From the NCBI GenBank assembly GCA_947472735.1, contig CANJBY010000021.1, positions 1 through 33,353 of the forward strand: a stretch of DNA of 33,353 bases, read 5' to 3'. Source of the stretch: Sphingomonadaceae bacterium. Its GTDB lineage: Bacteria; Pseudomonadota; Alphaproteobacteria; Sphingomonadales; Sphingomonadaceae. Under the pieces are notes generated by a model. It had not been told where the DNA came from and ran no database searches. It saw only the letters and a list, made by a program, of their open reading frames with translations. Both the position numbers and the translations under genes were made by a program. Below, one piece after another: positions 24,600 through 33,204 of this stretch (positions are counted from its first letter, which is position 1; the number at the start of each line of letters is the position of its first letter).

Positions 24600-26719
24600 G
24601 CGACTTTCTGGCCGTTATTGCCGATGTTCTGAATAATGTCCGACGCCGCGTGGACCGGCAGGCGGATAACGAAGCGCGAGCCCAGACCTTCACGGGATTC
24701 CACTTCAAGCCGGCCGTTCATCGCCCTGACCAGTTCGCGGGCTTCGTAAGCACCAATCCCGAACCCGCCCGGCTTGGATGAAACGAATGGCCGAAACAGG
24801 CGGGTGCGGACGAATTCAGGCGACATCCCGCTGCCCGAATCCAGGACCTCGATCAGGCCGGAAATCCCGTCACTGGTAACGCCTATGAACACCGGCGCGT
24901 CCGGGGGACTGGCGTCGATCGCGTTCTGCACCAGATGCACGAGCACCTGCTCCAGCGTCTCGGCATTGGCGGCGATGGTACATTCCCGGGGGGCATTGGC
25001 GATGACATTGTGACGCGCCTTAAACTGCGCTGCCACAGACTCCACGATCAGGTCTGCTCGGACCTGCCCGATCTGTTCGACCGTGCCGGTGCCATAGCGC
25101 GAAAGCCGCGCGATAAGTGCGTTCAGCTTGTCGGCCGAATTGCGCAGGGTAATCAGCATGTCGACGCGGAAAGCAGGATTCTCCGCGTGACGCTCGGCAT
25201 TGTGGGCGAGCAGTGAGAGCTGGCTGGCAAGGTTCTTGATATCGTGCATCACGAAAGCGATGCGGCGGCTGAAATCATCGAACCGGCTCGCTTCGGCCAG
25301 CGCTTGCTGGCTGGCGTGCTCTGCCAGGTAGCTCGCCAGCTGCTGGGCCACAACGCGCAGCAGGTCGAAGTCTTCCCAGTCAAGCTTCCGCTTGTGAGGC
25401 GGGCGGGCCAGCGCCACGACGCCCACCAGGCGGTCGTAGTGGATCAGCGGGACCAGCGCCCAGGCACGGCTCTCGTCACGCAGCCAGTCCGGCACGATCG
25501 CCATTTCACCCTGGTAGTCCTTGCCGGCGCGCACATCATCGAGATCGACGATGAAGCCTTGTCGTTGCAGGAAAGCGACAGCGTCGGCGCCCATGGCCGT
25601 AGCCGGGACCTCGGCGGTGGGCCACTGCCAACGCGCCGCCAGTTCCAGTTCTCCTGCCTCGTTGGGCGATAGCAGCACCCCCGCCGGACTGTCGGTGATA
25701 TCGGCGATGGCCTGCACCACGCGGTCTTGCAGCGGATGCTCGAAATCACCGACTCGCCCCATGGTGCGGGTGAAGCGCAGCCATTCGGCGCGATAATCGT
25801 AGCGGTGCTGGAACAGGTGCTTGTGCAGGGTCACACGCAGCCACCCACGCAGTTTCTGCGATGGCAGGACGATTATAGCGATGGACGTTGCGGCGATCAG
25901 GAAGCCGAATTGCAGCAACCGCGCGAAGTTTCCGCCCGAAAAGGCGATCCACTTGGCAATGGCAACCATACCGACAAGGTAAGCGCCGATCAGCAGCAAC
26001 GAGACCGACTGGAACGTCACCGCGCGTGACGGCCGGAAGCGCAAGTCGTCGCTGCGCTTGCTTGCGCCGAACGCCAGCAAGATCCCGAACGCGGCCGCAA
26101 TTGGACCACGGATCGGCGCCAGCTCTTCCGGCCAGTGTCCGCTGAGATAGGCAATCGTATAGAAGTTGAGCTCGAAGCCCCAGATCAGCGCAAGTCCGCC
26201 CGCCGGCCAGCGCAGTGCCCGGCGCGACTCCACCGTGGTGCCGACATAGAGATTGTGGACAAGCACCAGGCCGCCAATCGCAACCAGCAGCCGCAACAAT
26301 ACGTCGAACTGGAAGACCGGCAGGTTCCGGGACAAATCTATGCCCATCCGCAGTTCCATGATCGCCAGGAAGCAGCTGAGGAACGCGACGAACCCCAGCG
26401 ACGCGATCACCGGCCGCACCGGAGCGACCTTGGCATGACGGCCGTCGCATTCGAACAACCGGTAGACTGCGAAGATGCAGGCGAGATTGCGCCCGGCTTC
26501 GGCCAAGGCCGCCAGGATGCTCGCCGGACCGGTCGCCGTAGCGACGATGCACCAGATGGCCGTGGCCACCACCGTCGCCGCGACTGCATCGCCGGCCATG
26601 CCATAGCGGGCCCGCCGGGTTATGACGACGCTTGCGGAAATGACGATGATGAACGCGGCCGCAAAGTGCGAGATCATCGAAATCAGCGCCCAGGGCGACA
26701 TCTGAATGTGCGCCGCCAT
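24596..26719 (-). CDS. prsK: XrtA/PEP-CTERM system histidine kinase PrsK
   Basis: About 707 residues. The N-terminal 290 residues hold eight or so membrane segments, then a GAF domain (about 320-470). The catalytic core has phospho-acceptor His in FVMHDIKNLASQL (near 490), N-box LVHLVQNAIDASP and Gly-rich VLDSGSGMSPEF and GGFGIGAYEAREL. The MHDIKN H-box is typical of PrsK. The ATG at 26719 overlaps the stop of the sugar transferase by one base (TGATG); GTG at 26722 is an alternative, with GGAGG 6-9 bases ahead. It pairs with PrsR. Confidence 0.88.
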   Translation of the reverse strand: MAAHIQMSPWALISMISHFAAAFIIVISASVVITRRARYGMAGDAVAATVVATAIWCIVATATGPASILAALAEAGRNLACIFAVYRLFECDGRHAKVAPVRPVIASLGFVAFLSCFLAIMELRMGIDLSRNLPVFQFDVLLRLLVAIGGLVLVHNLYVGTTVESRRALRWPAGGLALIWGFELNFYTIAYLSGHWPEELAPIRGPIAAAFGILLAFGASKRSDDLRFRPSRAVTFQSVSLLLIGAYLVGMVAIAKWIAFSGGNFARLLQFGFLIAATSIAIIVLPSQKLRGWLRVTLHKHLFQHRYDYRAEWLRFTRTMGRVGDFEHPLQDRVVQAIADITDSPAGVLLSPNEAGELELAARWQWPTAEVPATAMGADAVAFLQRQGFIVDLDDVRAGKDYQGEMAIVPDWLRDESRAWALVPLIHYDRLVGVVALARPPHKRKLDWEDFDLLRVVAQQLASYLAEHASQQALAEASRFDDFSRRIAFVMHDIKNLASQLSLLAHNAERHAENPAFRVDMLITLRNSADKLNALIARLSRYGTGTVEQIGQVRADLIVESVAAQFKARHNVIANAPRECTIAANAETLEQVLVHLVQNAIDASPPDAPVFIGVTSDGISGLIEVLDSGSGMSPEFVRTRLFRPFVSSKPGGFGIGAYEARELVRAMNGRLEVESREGLGSRFVIRLPVHAASDIIQNIGNNGQKVA

Positions 26720-28104
26720 CACCGGGAGCCCTCCGGCCAGAGCACCACTCGAAGCGTCTGGAGGATGATCAGCAGGTCAAGGAACGGCGTATAGTTCTTG
26801 GCGTAATAGAGGTCGTATTCGAGCTTGTGCCGCGAATCCTCCATCGAGGCGCCATAGGGAAAGTTGACCTGCGCCCAGCCTGTGATCCCCGGCTTGACCA
26901 TGTGCCTTTCGGCATAGAACGGCAGTTGCTGTTCCAGCTCGCCAACGAACTCCGGCCGTTCCGGGCGCGGACCGACGAAGCTCATCTCGCCTTTGAGCAC
27001 GCTCCAGGTCTGCGGCAGCTCGTCGATCCGGACCTTGCGGATCAGTCGGCCGATCCGGGTGACCCGCGGATCGCCCTGCGTTGCCCACGCCGCGCCGTGA
27101 GCTTCGGCATCGGTGCGCATTGTGCGCAGCTTGATCACGTCAAAACCCTGCCCATACAGGCCCACCCGGCGCTGCCGGAAGAACGCGGGGCCCTTGCTGT
27201 CGAGCTTCACCAGCAGTGCGAACAGCAGGATCAACGGCGCGGTCAGCATCAGCAGAAGTGCGCTGGTGAGCACGTCGAACAGCCGCTTTGCAACGCTGGA
27301 GATGGCCCGGCCAGAGGAGAAGCCATCCGAGAAGATCAGCCAACTGGGGTTAAGCGTATCGAGATCGACGCGCCCGGTCTCGCGCTCGATAAAGGTCGAA
27401 AACTCGTTGACGTGGACGCCCGCCGTTTTGATCCGCAGCAGATCCTGCAGCGGCAACGCATTGCGCCGTTCTTCAAGGGCCAGCACCACTTCGCTGACCC
27501 CGAGGTTCTCGACGAACCGGGTCAGGTTATGGATTGCCGAGCGAGCGATAGCTTCCTCGACCAACGGCTCGCTCTCGCTCATGCGCAAGTAGCCGACGAT
27601 AACGAAACCGCTTTCGGGTCGTTCGGCGAGTTGCCGCAGCCGGTCAGCCCTGGCCCCCGCCCCGAGCACCAGCACCCGCCGGCGGAAGGCCGCCGCACCG
27701 AGGATTGCACCGGTAACGAGCCGGTTGGCCACCAGCAGCGCGATCGAAAGGCCCATGGTGTAGGCCAGGGTCGACCGCCAGAAGTTGTGCTTGTCGAGCA
27801 CGAATTCGACAAAGGTGATGCCGATGATCCCGAGCGAGACCGCCACCAGCAACCGAGCCGTGGCGAAGCGCATGGATCGGAGGGATTCAGCCCCGTAGAC
27901 CCCCACGCTGACCATCGCCGCAAAGATCACCATCGCGAAGACCGACAGGGGTGCGACGCGTTGGCTAATGTTCCCTGGATCCATACCGATCTGCTGTGCG
28001 CGCATGTGCCACGCCAACTCGCCAGCCAGCAACAGCAGCCCGACATCGATCAGGCTCAGCAGCACCACTGCGTGGGGAATGTAGTGTTTGAACAGGCGGA
28101 TCAT
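26719..28104 (-). CDS. TIGR03013-type (XrtA-associated) exopolysaccharide sugar transferase
   Basis: 461-residue polyisoprenyl-phosphate hexose-1-phosphate transferase. Four N-terminal membrane helices and a CoA-binding-like Rossmann region (about 130-240) precede one helix and the catalytic domain: [62 protein letters not shown] and [11 protein letters not shown]. It loads the first sugar onto undecaprenyl phosphate in exopolysaccharide assembly. First gene of the leftward operon with prsK and prsR, the gene set tied to exosortase XrtA. No exosortase or PEP-CTERM substrate lies in the window. Confidence 0.88.
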   Translation of the reverse strand: MIRLFKHYIPHAVVLLSLIDVGLLLLAGELAWHMRAQQIGMDPGNISQRVAPLSVFAMVIFAAMVSVGVYGAESLRSMRFATARLLVAVSLGIIGITFVEFVLDKHNFWRSTLAYTMGLSIALLVANRLVTGAILGAAAFRRRVLVLGAGARADRLRQLAERPESGFVIVGYLRMSESEPLVEEAIARSAIHNLTRFVENLGVSEVVLALEERRNALPLQDLLRIKTAGVHVNEFSTFIERETGRVDLDTLNPSWLIFSDGFSSGRAISSVAKRLFDVLTSALLLMLTAPLILLFALLVKLDSKGPAFFRQRRVGLYGQGFDVIKLRTMRTDAEAHGAAWATQGDPRVTRIGRLIRKVRIDELPQTWSVLKGEMSFVGPRPERPEFVGELEQQLPFYAERHMVKPGITGWAQVNFPYGASMEDSRHKLEYDLYYAKNYTPFLDLLIILQTLRVVLWPEGSR

Positions 28105-28362
28105 GCGTGGCGAGGGTCCGGAATGCGCGACTTGAAGTTCCGGCGTAACGGCGAGAGATGAAATGTCGGTAAATTTTACACCGGTTGGTTAATCGCAAAG
28201 CAACTCCCGGCAGAACAATTCTTAACCCTGTCCCGCGCTGAACGGTTGGGCCTTGCGGCGCGGATTACTGCCGATCCGCGCAATGGACCGTAGTTGCTAT
28301 CAACTGATCGGAAACCAGTTTCTGCGCCGATGCATTAACCTGATGCGGCTAAAGAAGGCGGA
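28105..28362. promoter_or_regulatory. Divergent regulatory region with two dyads and a weak sigma-54-like site
   Basis: The gap separates the sugar transferase operon from a divergent unknown gene. On the minus strand CCGGGAGTTGCTTTGC (28210-28195) has GG and GC spaced as in -24/-12 promoters and ends in TTTGC, but most other -24 bases differ from TGGCACG. GCGCGGAT (28258-28265) pairs perfectly with ATCCGCGC (28274-28281), and AGTTG-ctat-CAACT spans 28292-28305. These could be operators or transcript hairpins. Confidence 0.35.
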
Positions 28363-28899
28363 ATGGCCCGAACCGCTCTCCCCACCCTTGTCCCACCGAA
28401 GCTGTACAAACACTTCGCGGCCGTCACCATGGCGCTGACGGTCCTGGTGGCGCTGCTGGCCGACAACCAGACTAGGGACGAGGTCGATCTCATCGCCCAA
28501 GCCAAGGCAGCCGATCAATCGGCCCGGGACTATGCGCGGGGACAAGCAAACCGCATGGCCGACAAAGCGCCGGGGGTGGGCAAGATGAAGGTCATCGGTC
28601 ACGGCAATGGGGGGTTCGGACCGGAACCGGCTGTCGATTCGAGTTACGACAGCGGCGGCACGCTCGATGCGGGCGCTGCCGATGCCGCTTATGCGGGAAG
28701 CATGTCACCCACGATCGCGAGCGCAAACGGCGCTTTGCCGGCCGTCATTCCACAGGGCATGGCGCGCGGATCACCTGGCCGAAACACGGGACGGATTGCC
28801 ACGCCCAAGCGCTTGAGTGGATCCGAGGTCGCGCGGCTCATGGCCATCTCCGCCGGCCAGACCGGCGGCAGTGACCACGGTGCCGACCTCGCCCCCTAG
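28363..28899 (+). CDS. Hypothetical single-pass membrane protein, low-complexity exterior
   Basis: 178 residues. A short cytoplasmic start (MARTALPTLVPPKLYKHF) precedes one hydrophobic segment, about 19-33. The remainder is Gly/Ala/Ser/Asp-rich and likely disordered and extracytoplasmic. No catalytic motif and no PEP-CTERM tail is seen. AAGGCGG lies just ahead of the ATG. Codon use fits the neighbours, with high third-position GC. It is divergent from the exopolysaccharide operon and could share its regulation. Its TAG shares CTAG (28896-28899) with the convergent DUF3501 gene. Unknown function. Confidence 0.6.
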   Translation: MARTALPTLVPPKLYKHFAAVTMALTVLVALLADNQTRDEVDLIAQAKAADQSARDYARGQANRMADKAPGVGKMKVIGHGNGGFGPEPAVDSSYDSGGTLDAGAADAAYAGSMSPTIASANGALPAVIPQGMARGSPGRNTGRIATPKRLSGSEVARLMAISAGQTGGSDHGADLAP

Positions 28900-29489
28900 A
28901 AGCATTCACGCGTCAGATAATCCTGGGTGACCTTGCCGATTAGCGCGGCGTGCCCATAGTTCGGATGGTCGATCACCAACGACGCCGCCTCTCCCGCCTT
29001 CCACGCCGCCACGGCACCGGGGGTAAAGTCGAAATGGAAGAAGTGCACTGCGCTGGCCTTGCCGTCACTTTCACGCGTTCGCTCGACATCGCCTTCGGCG
29101 CGGGCCGGCACGACGTGGCTGCCGACGTGGATCGCGATATGGTCTTCCACTCCGCCGATGCTGCGCAAAAAACGGTCGCGGCGCACCGGATCGTCGATCT
29201 CGAAAAACATCGTCACCGTCAGTTCGCTGCCCTTCGGGACCATCGGATCATAAGCGCGCAATTCGTCGGCAAGCTGCTCGGCCCCGCCCTTTTCGATCCG
29301 CAGCATCTCCTGGACCTGAAGCCACATCGAATCCCAGTTCTCGAACAAGGCGGTGGCATAAGGTCCGACATTGAGCCGGGTCAGCTTCTTTCGCTCGACG
29401 GCCTCCTGCTTCTTGTCCTTGCGGATCAGTTCGTACTGCGCAACCGGCAGGATATCGTCAGCGGTGAGGGTTCGGTTATCGCGGGGCAT
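28896..29489 (-). CDS. DUF3501 family protein
   Basis: 197 residues. Start 29489 (MPRDNRTLTADDILP) follows the Fe-S gene stop after 5 bases; the longer open frame to 30203 is a shadow of that gene. RKKLTRLNVGPYATALFENWDSMW and EIDDPVRRDRFL are recalled as DUF3501 features. No cofactor motif is visible. DUF3501 genes are commonly found with rubrerythrin and CCG-domain Fe-S proteins, exactly as here, so it is probably a third component of that redox module. Biochemical role unknown. Confidence 0.8.
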   Translation of the reverse strand: MPRDNRTLTADDILPVAQYELIRKDKKQEAVERKKLTRLNVGPYATALFENWDSMWLQVQEMLRIEKGGAEQLADELRAYDPMVPKGSELTVTMFFEIDDPVRRDRFLRSIGGVEDHIAIHVGSHVVPARAEGDVERTRESDGKASAVHFFHFDFTPGAVAAWKAGEAASLVIDHPNYGHAALIGKVTQDYLTRECF

Positions 29490-29494
29490 GCTGT

Positions 29495-30820
29495 TTATAG
29501 TCCATATGCCTGGGCCAGCACCTCGATCGGATGACCGATGCGGCCCGGGGGTTCGGTGCCGTTGGCGGCGATGACTTGCCTGAGATGCGGCCCCGCCAGC
29601 GGGCACTCGGAAACAATGAGGTCGGGCTCGTTCTTGATGAGGTTGCGCGCGGCGGGCTTGCCGACTTTGACAGCGCGGTCGAAGTTCTGCTTGAAGATGC
29701 CCCACTTGCCGCCATGACCCGAACAGCGCTCGGTCAGCGCGGGCTTGGCCTCGGGGATCAGGCGCAGCATCTCCATCGCCTTGGGCCCCATGTTCTGCGC
29801 GCGGGCGTGGCAGGCAAAGTGGACCGCGATCGTCTTGGCCATAGGTGCAATCGGCGCCAGTCCCTTGTCCTTGGCAAGAGCGACGACATATTCCGAAACA
29901 TCGAAGCTGTGCCGGGCCAGCAGTCCCACGTCTTCGTTCTTCGGCTCGATCAGCGGCCATTCGAACTTGAGCATCAGCGCGCAGCTGGTGGTCAGCGGAA
30001 CGATATCCCAGCCGTCCTCGATCAGCGGGCGGAAGAAGGCTGAAATGCGCTGGGCTGCGCCGGAAACGGCCGGCAGGTCCCCGTTCTCGAACTTGGGCAT
30101 GCCGCAGCAATCGGGATACTCGACCCGCACCCGCACACCGTTGTGCGCCAGGACCTTCATCGCCGCCTCGCCCGGGGTTCCGTCGTTGAAGTTGTCGTGG
30201 CACCCAGCATAAAGCACCGCCCTGCGGCCGAACGCCGGGCCATCTGGATTGGGCGGAGGGATGATCCCCGCCGCCTTGTTGGCCAGCGGCGTTTCCATGA
30301 ATGGCGGAACGTGGGCGCGCGAGTCGATCCCGGTGACCGCTTCGATCACCGGTCGGGTCAGGCTATTGCCTTCTTTCGTCGCCCAGTTCGCCGCGCCGGC
30401 CAGGGCGGAACCGAGCCGCCCGTTGCGGGTCATCTCCGCCAGCTGGCCGTCCATCAGGGGAGTTTCGCCTTTGCGGTGCTGCACCGCGCGGTGCCGGAGC
30501 ATGAGGTGCGGAAAATCGAGATCGAAGCTGTGCGGGGGCACATAAGGGCACTTCGTCATGAAGCACATGTCGCACAGCGTGCAGGCATCAACGACCGCCT
30601 TGAGCTGGATCGGCGTCAGGTCGTCGACTTCCTCGTTCGCGCTCTCGTCGATCGCATCGAACAGGATCGGAAAACTGTCGCACAGGTTGAAGCATCGCCG
30701 GCAGCCATGGCAGATGTCGTAGACGCGCCGCAGCTCCGCCTCGAGCGCGGTTTCATCGTACCATGCGTCATCCTGCCACGGGATAACGTGGCGCGTCGGT
30801 GCTCCGAGGCTGCCTTCCAT
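29495..30820 (-). CDS. CCG-domain (HdrD/GlpC-like) iron-sulphur protein
   Basis: 441 residues. Two ferredoxin-type 4Fe-4S motifs sit near the N-terminus: Cys37, 40, 43, 47 ([11 protein letters not shown]) and Cys80, 83, 86, 91 ([13 protein letters not shown]). Two cysteine-rich domains follow: the first has DCCGMP, the second CSGHGG where relatives often have CCGxGG, so one Cys is replaced. Such proteins pass electrons in heterodisulphide reductase or glycerol-3-phosphate dehydrogenase complexes; here the partners are rubrerythrin (upstream) and DUF3501 (downstream), suggesting a peroxide-reducing or related electron chain. Soluble, no membrane segment. Electron donor unknown. Confidence 0.85.
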   Translation of the reverse strand: MEGSLGAPTRHVIPWQDDAWYDETALEAELRRVYDICHGCRRCFNLCDSFPILFDAIDESANEEVDDLTPIQLKAVVDACTLCDMCFMTKCPYVPPHSFDLDFPHLMLRHRAVQHRKGETPLMDGQLAEMTRNGRLGSALAGAANWATKEGNSLTRPVIEAVTGIDSRAHVPPFMETPLANKAAGIIPPPNPDGPAFGRRAVLYAGCHDNFNDGTPGEAAMKVLAHNGVRVRVEYPDCCGMPKFENGDLPAVSGAAQRISAFFRPLIEDGWDIVPLTTSCALMLKFEWPLIEPKNEDVGLLARHSFDVSEYVVALAKDKGLAPIAPMAKTIAVHFACHARAQNMGPKAMEMLRLIPEAKPALTERCSGHGGKWGIFKQNFDRAVKVGKPAARNLIKNEPDLIVSECPLAGPHLRQVIAANGTEPPGRIGHPIEVLAQAYGL

Positions 30821-30866
30821 CGCGGCGCTCCTGTGTGGTTCGGTCAGACCGAAGTTTGACGGCGTG

Positions 30867-30930
30867 CTTCGACAAGCTCAGCGAGCGGATCTGCAAAATC
30901 AAAACCCGCTCAACCTGAGCCCGTCGAAAG
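30867..30930. repeat. CTTCGACAAGCTCAG-type intergenic inverted repeat
   Basis: CTTCGACAAGCTCAG at 30867-30881 and the imperfect reverse arm CTGAGCCCGTCGAAAG at 30915-30930 flank an inner perfect stem GAGCGG (30883-30888) / CCGCTC (30906-30911). This sequence is recalled as a dispersed intergenic repeat in sphingomonad and erythrobacter genomes. It lies between rubrerythrin and the Fe-S gene and may act as an attenuator or processing site within the operon. Confidence 0.6.
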
Positions 30931-30949
30931 CCGCGTGTTGCCGAAGCAA

Positions 30950-31369
30950 TCAGGCGTCGAGTGCGTCCAGAGTCTTCTGGAACTTGCCGGCGTGGCTCTT
31001 CTCGGCCTTGGCGAGAGTCTCGAACCAGTCCGCGATTTCCTCGAAACCTTCCTCGCGAGCGGTCTTGGCCATGCCCGGGTACATGTCGGTGTACTCATGG
31101 GTTTCACCGGCAATCGAAGCCTTCAGGTTGGAAGCGGTGTCGCCGATCGGCTCGCCAGTGGCGGGATCGCCGCATTCTTCCAGATATTCGAGATGGCCAT
31201 GCGCATGGCCGGTCTCGCCTTCGGCAGTCGAGCGGAACACGGCGGCGACATCGTTGTAGCCTTCGATGTCGGCCTTCTGTGCGAAATAGAGATAGCGGCG
31301 GTTGGCCTGGCTTTCACCGGCGAACGCGGCCTTGAGGTTTTCTTCCGTCTGCGAGCCCTTGAGTCCCAT
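30950..31369 (-). CDS. Rubrerythrin (diiron protein without rubredoxin domain)
   Basis: 139 residues of four-helix ferritin-like fold. Diiron ligands are Glu19 (AGES), Glu52 and His55 ([10 protein letters not shown]), Glu89 (AGETHEY) and Glu123 and His126 (AEKSHAGKF). The C-terminal rubredoxin domain of classical rubrerythrin is absent, so electrons must come from a separate protein. Start 31369 ([12 protein letters not shown]) has AGGAGAG about 6 bases upstream; the longer frame to 31435 lacks homology. Rubrerythrins reduce hydrogen peroxide. First gene of the leftward module with the Fe-S protein and DUF3501. Confidence 0.92.
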   Translation of the reverse strand: MGLKGSQTEENLKAAFAGESQANRRYLYFAQKADIEGYNDVAAVFRSTAEGETGHAHGHLEYLEECGDPATGEPIGDTASNLKASIAGETHEYTDMYPGMAKTAREEGFEEIADWFETLAKAEKSHAGKFQKTLDALDA

Positions 31370-31390
31370 CGTCACTCTCCTGTTTGGTTG

Positions 31391-31428
31391 GAATTCAACA
31401 ATTCTTCCATGCGCCGCGCGCGCGCGGC
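31391..31428. promoter_or_regulatory. Dyad and GC palindrome upstream of rubrerythrin
   Basis: GAATT-caac-AATTC (31391-31404) lies about 22 bases upstream of the rubrerythrin start and could be an operator. Just beyond, 31413-31428 is a perfect 16-base alternating CG palindrome. No regulator is identified. Confidence 0.3.
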
Positions 31429-31511
31429 AGACCATCGCAAATTTCCGAGATCAATGATCGACAAAAGCGATCACTTTACTTGCGAACCTGTCGCAAAAGC
31501 GATCAGCCGGA

Positions 31512-31595
31512 TGGTGCCCCTGGCCCGACTCGAACGGGCACGTCTTGCAACAACCGATTTTGAGTCGGTCGCGTCTACCATTCCGCCACAGGGGC
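31512..31595 (-). tRNA. tRNA-Leu (CAA)
   Basis: On the minus strand the gene starts GCCCCTG and ends CAGGGGC-A-CCA, giving a perfect 7-bp acceptor stem and an encoded CCA. The anticodon stem ACCGA/TCGGT encloses the loop CTCAAAA, so the anticodon is CAA, reading UUG. The T arm GCCCG-TTCGAGT-CGGGC is perfect, and a long variable arm is present as expected for a type II tRNA. 84 bases in all. Confidence 0.93.
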
Positions 31596-31703
31596 CGGCC
31601 ATGCTCAGGCGCTCTAGCCGGGGGCCGGCGGCGGGGCAAGTCAGCTTTGCAATTCCGGAGCATTGCCCGCGGTGATGGCTGGGTCGCCAGAAAATTCAGG
31701 CCG

Positions 31704-32522
31704 TCAGCTCTTGAGGGCGCCGACCAGCAACTTGTGCAGGCGCGAATGCAGGGCATCGTTGCCCGCCAGCACCTCGGCATCGCAGATCGGCAGCGAGCGG
31801 CCGCGCCAGTCGGTCACGAAGCCGCCGGCTTCGCGCACCAGCAGGCAGCCTGCAGCGGTATCCCAGGGGGAAAGTCCGCTTTCCCAGAACCCTTCGTACC
31901 GACCTGCGGCGACCCAGGCGAGATCAAGCGAGGCAGCGCCAAAGCGGCGTACTCCGGCAATCTGCGGTGCCAGCGCGGCGTGGATCTTGGCCCACTCCAG
32001 CGCGTCGCCTCGCCCCAGAAACGGAGTGCCGGTGGCGATCAGGCTTTCATCCAGGTGCCGGCGCGCGGAGACGCGCAGGCGGCGGTCCTGCAACCAGGCA
32101 CCGCGGCTCTTTTCCGCCCAGAAGCTTTCGTCGGTGACCGGCTGGTAGACCAGCCCGGCCGTGACCTCGCCCCAGCCCGATCCGTCCAGCTTGGGCTCCT
32201 GCACCGCAATCGAGATCGCGAAATGCGGGATGCCGTGAAGGAAGTTCGTGGTTCCGTCGAGCGGATCGATGACCCAGCGCGGCTTGCCCTCGGCTCCGGC
32301 GATCGTCCCGCCTTCTTCAAGCAAAAAGCCCCAGTCCGGACGGGCCGCGAGCAGCTCGTCATAAAGGGTGCGTTCGGAGCGCTGATCAGCTTTGGAGACG
32401 AAGTCCGCGGGTCCCTTGCGGGAGACCTGAAGGTGCTCGATCTCGCCGAAATCGCGCCGCAGCCGCTGGCCCGCCTTGCGGGCAGCCTTTTCCATCACGC
32501 GCATGAGGCCGGAAATTGCCAT
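31704..32522 (-). CDS. suhB: Inositol monophosphatase family protein
   Basis: 272 residues of the magnesium- and lithium-sensitive sugar phosphatase family, hydrolysing inositol-1-phosphate or related phosphates. Metal-binding motifs are LLEEGG, WVIDPLDGTTNFLHGIPHFA and SPWDTAAGCLL, all intact. E. coli SuhB has the same motifs and also aids rRNA transcription; that role is not readable here. Start 32522 (MAISGLMRVMEKAARKAG) follows the efp stop after 6 bases, so efp and suhB form an operon, an order recalled from sphingomonads. Confidence 0.9.
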   Translation of the reverse strand: MAISGLMRVMEKAARKAGQRLRRDFGEIEHLQVSRKGPADFVSKADQRSERTLYDELLAARPDWGFLLEEGGTIAGAEGKPRWVIDPLDGTTNFLHGIPHFAISIAVQEPKLDGSGWGEVTAGLVYQPVTDESFWAEKSRGAWLQDRRLRVSARRHLDESLIATGTPFLGRGDALEWAKIHAALAPQIAGVRRFGAASLDLAWVAAGRYEGFWESGLSPWDTAAGCLLVREAGGFVTDWRGRSLPICDAEVLAGNDALHSRLHKLLVGALKS

Positions 32523-32528
32523 GACGGA

Positions 32529-33095
32529 TCAGTTCGCCTTGCCGACGTATTCGCGGTCGTAGACCGAGACGATGATGCGCGTGCCGCTCTCGATATGCGG
32601 CGGCACCATTACGCGCACCCCGTTGTCGAGAATCGCCGGCTTGTAGCTCGACGAGGCAGTTTGCCCTTTCACCACGGCATCGGCCTCGACGATGGTCGCT
32701 TCGACCTGCTCGGGCAGCTGCGCGGAGATCGGACGTTCATCGTACATTTCGAGCAGCACGGTCATACCGTCCTGCAGAAAGGCGGCGGCATCGCCGACGA
32801 GGTCCGCAGGGAGGTTGATCTGTTCGTAGTTTTCGACATCCATGAAGACGAGATCTTCACCCTCGGCATAGAGATACTGGAAGTCCTTGGTGTCGAGCCG
32901 GACGCGCTCGATCGTGTCCTGACTGCGGAAGCGAACGTTGGTCTTGCGGCCATCTATCAGGTTCTTCATCTCGACCTGCATGAAGGCCCCGCCCTTGCCG
33001 GGCTGGGTGTGCTGGGTCTTGGCAACCTTCCAGATGCCTTTTTCGTATTCGAGAATGTTGCCGGGACGAATGTCCACGCCGCTGATCTTCGCCAT
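32529..33095 (-). CDS. efp: Translation elongation factor P
   Basis: 188 residues, the standard EF-P length. Start 33095 ([15 protein letters not shown]) is the family start; the frame is open to 33284 without homology. EF-P rescues ribosomes stalled at polyproline. The loop PGKGG carries Lys34, the position that is beta-lysylated by EpmA in many bacteria. The second and third OB domains ([31 protein letters not shown]) are complete. First gene of the efp-suhB operon. Confidence 0.96.
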   Translation of the reverse strand: MAKISGVDIRPGNILEYEKGIWKVAKTQHTQPGKGGAFMQVEMKNLIDGRKTNVRFRSQDTIERVRLDTKDFQYLYAEGEDLVFMDVENYEQINLPADLVGDAAAFLQDGMTVLLEMYDERPISAQLPEQVEATIVEADAVVKGQTASSSYKPAILDNGVRVMVPPHIESGTRIIVSVYDREYVGKAN

Positions 33096-33204
33096 GGGTG
33101 AGTGCCTCAGGGATGAGAAAGAAAGCCGATACTCGGGAAGGCGGGCCCTTAGCGCGGCGCGCCCGCTCTGGCAATCGCGGCGTGAAACTGGTAACGGCGC
33201 GGCG

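Noticed and set aside
29490..30203. N-terminal extension of the DUF3501 frame
   Set aside because: It overlaps the Fe-S protein gene in another frame and has shadow composition; Met at 29489 starts the family homology.
31512..31703. tRNA-Leu as an integration site of a mobile element
   Set aside because: No integrase, no repeat of the tRNA 3' end and no foreign-looking genes next to it.
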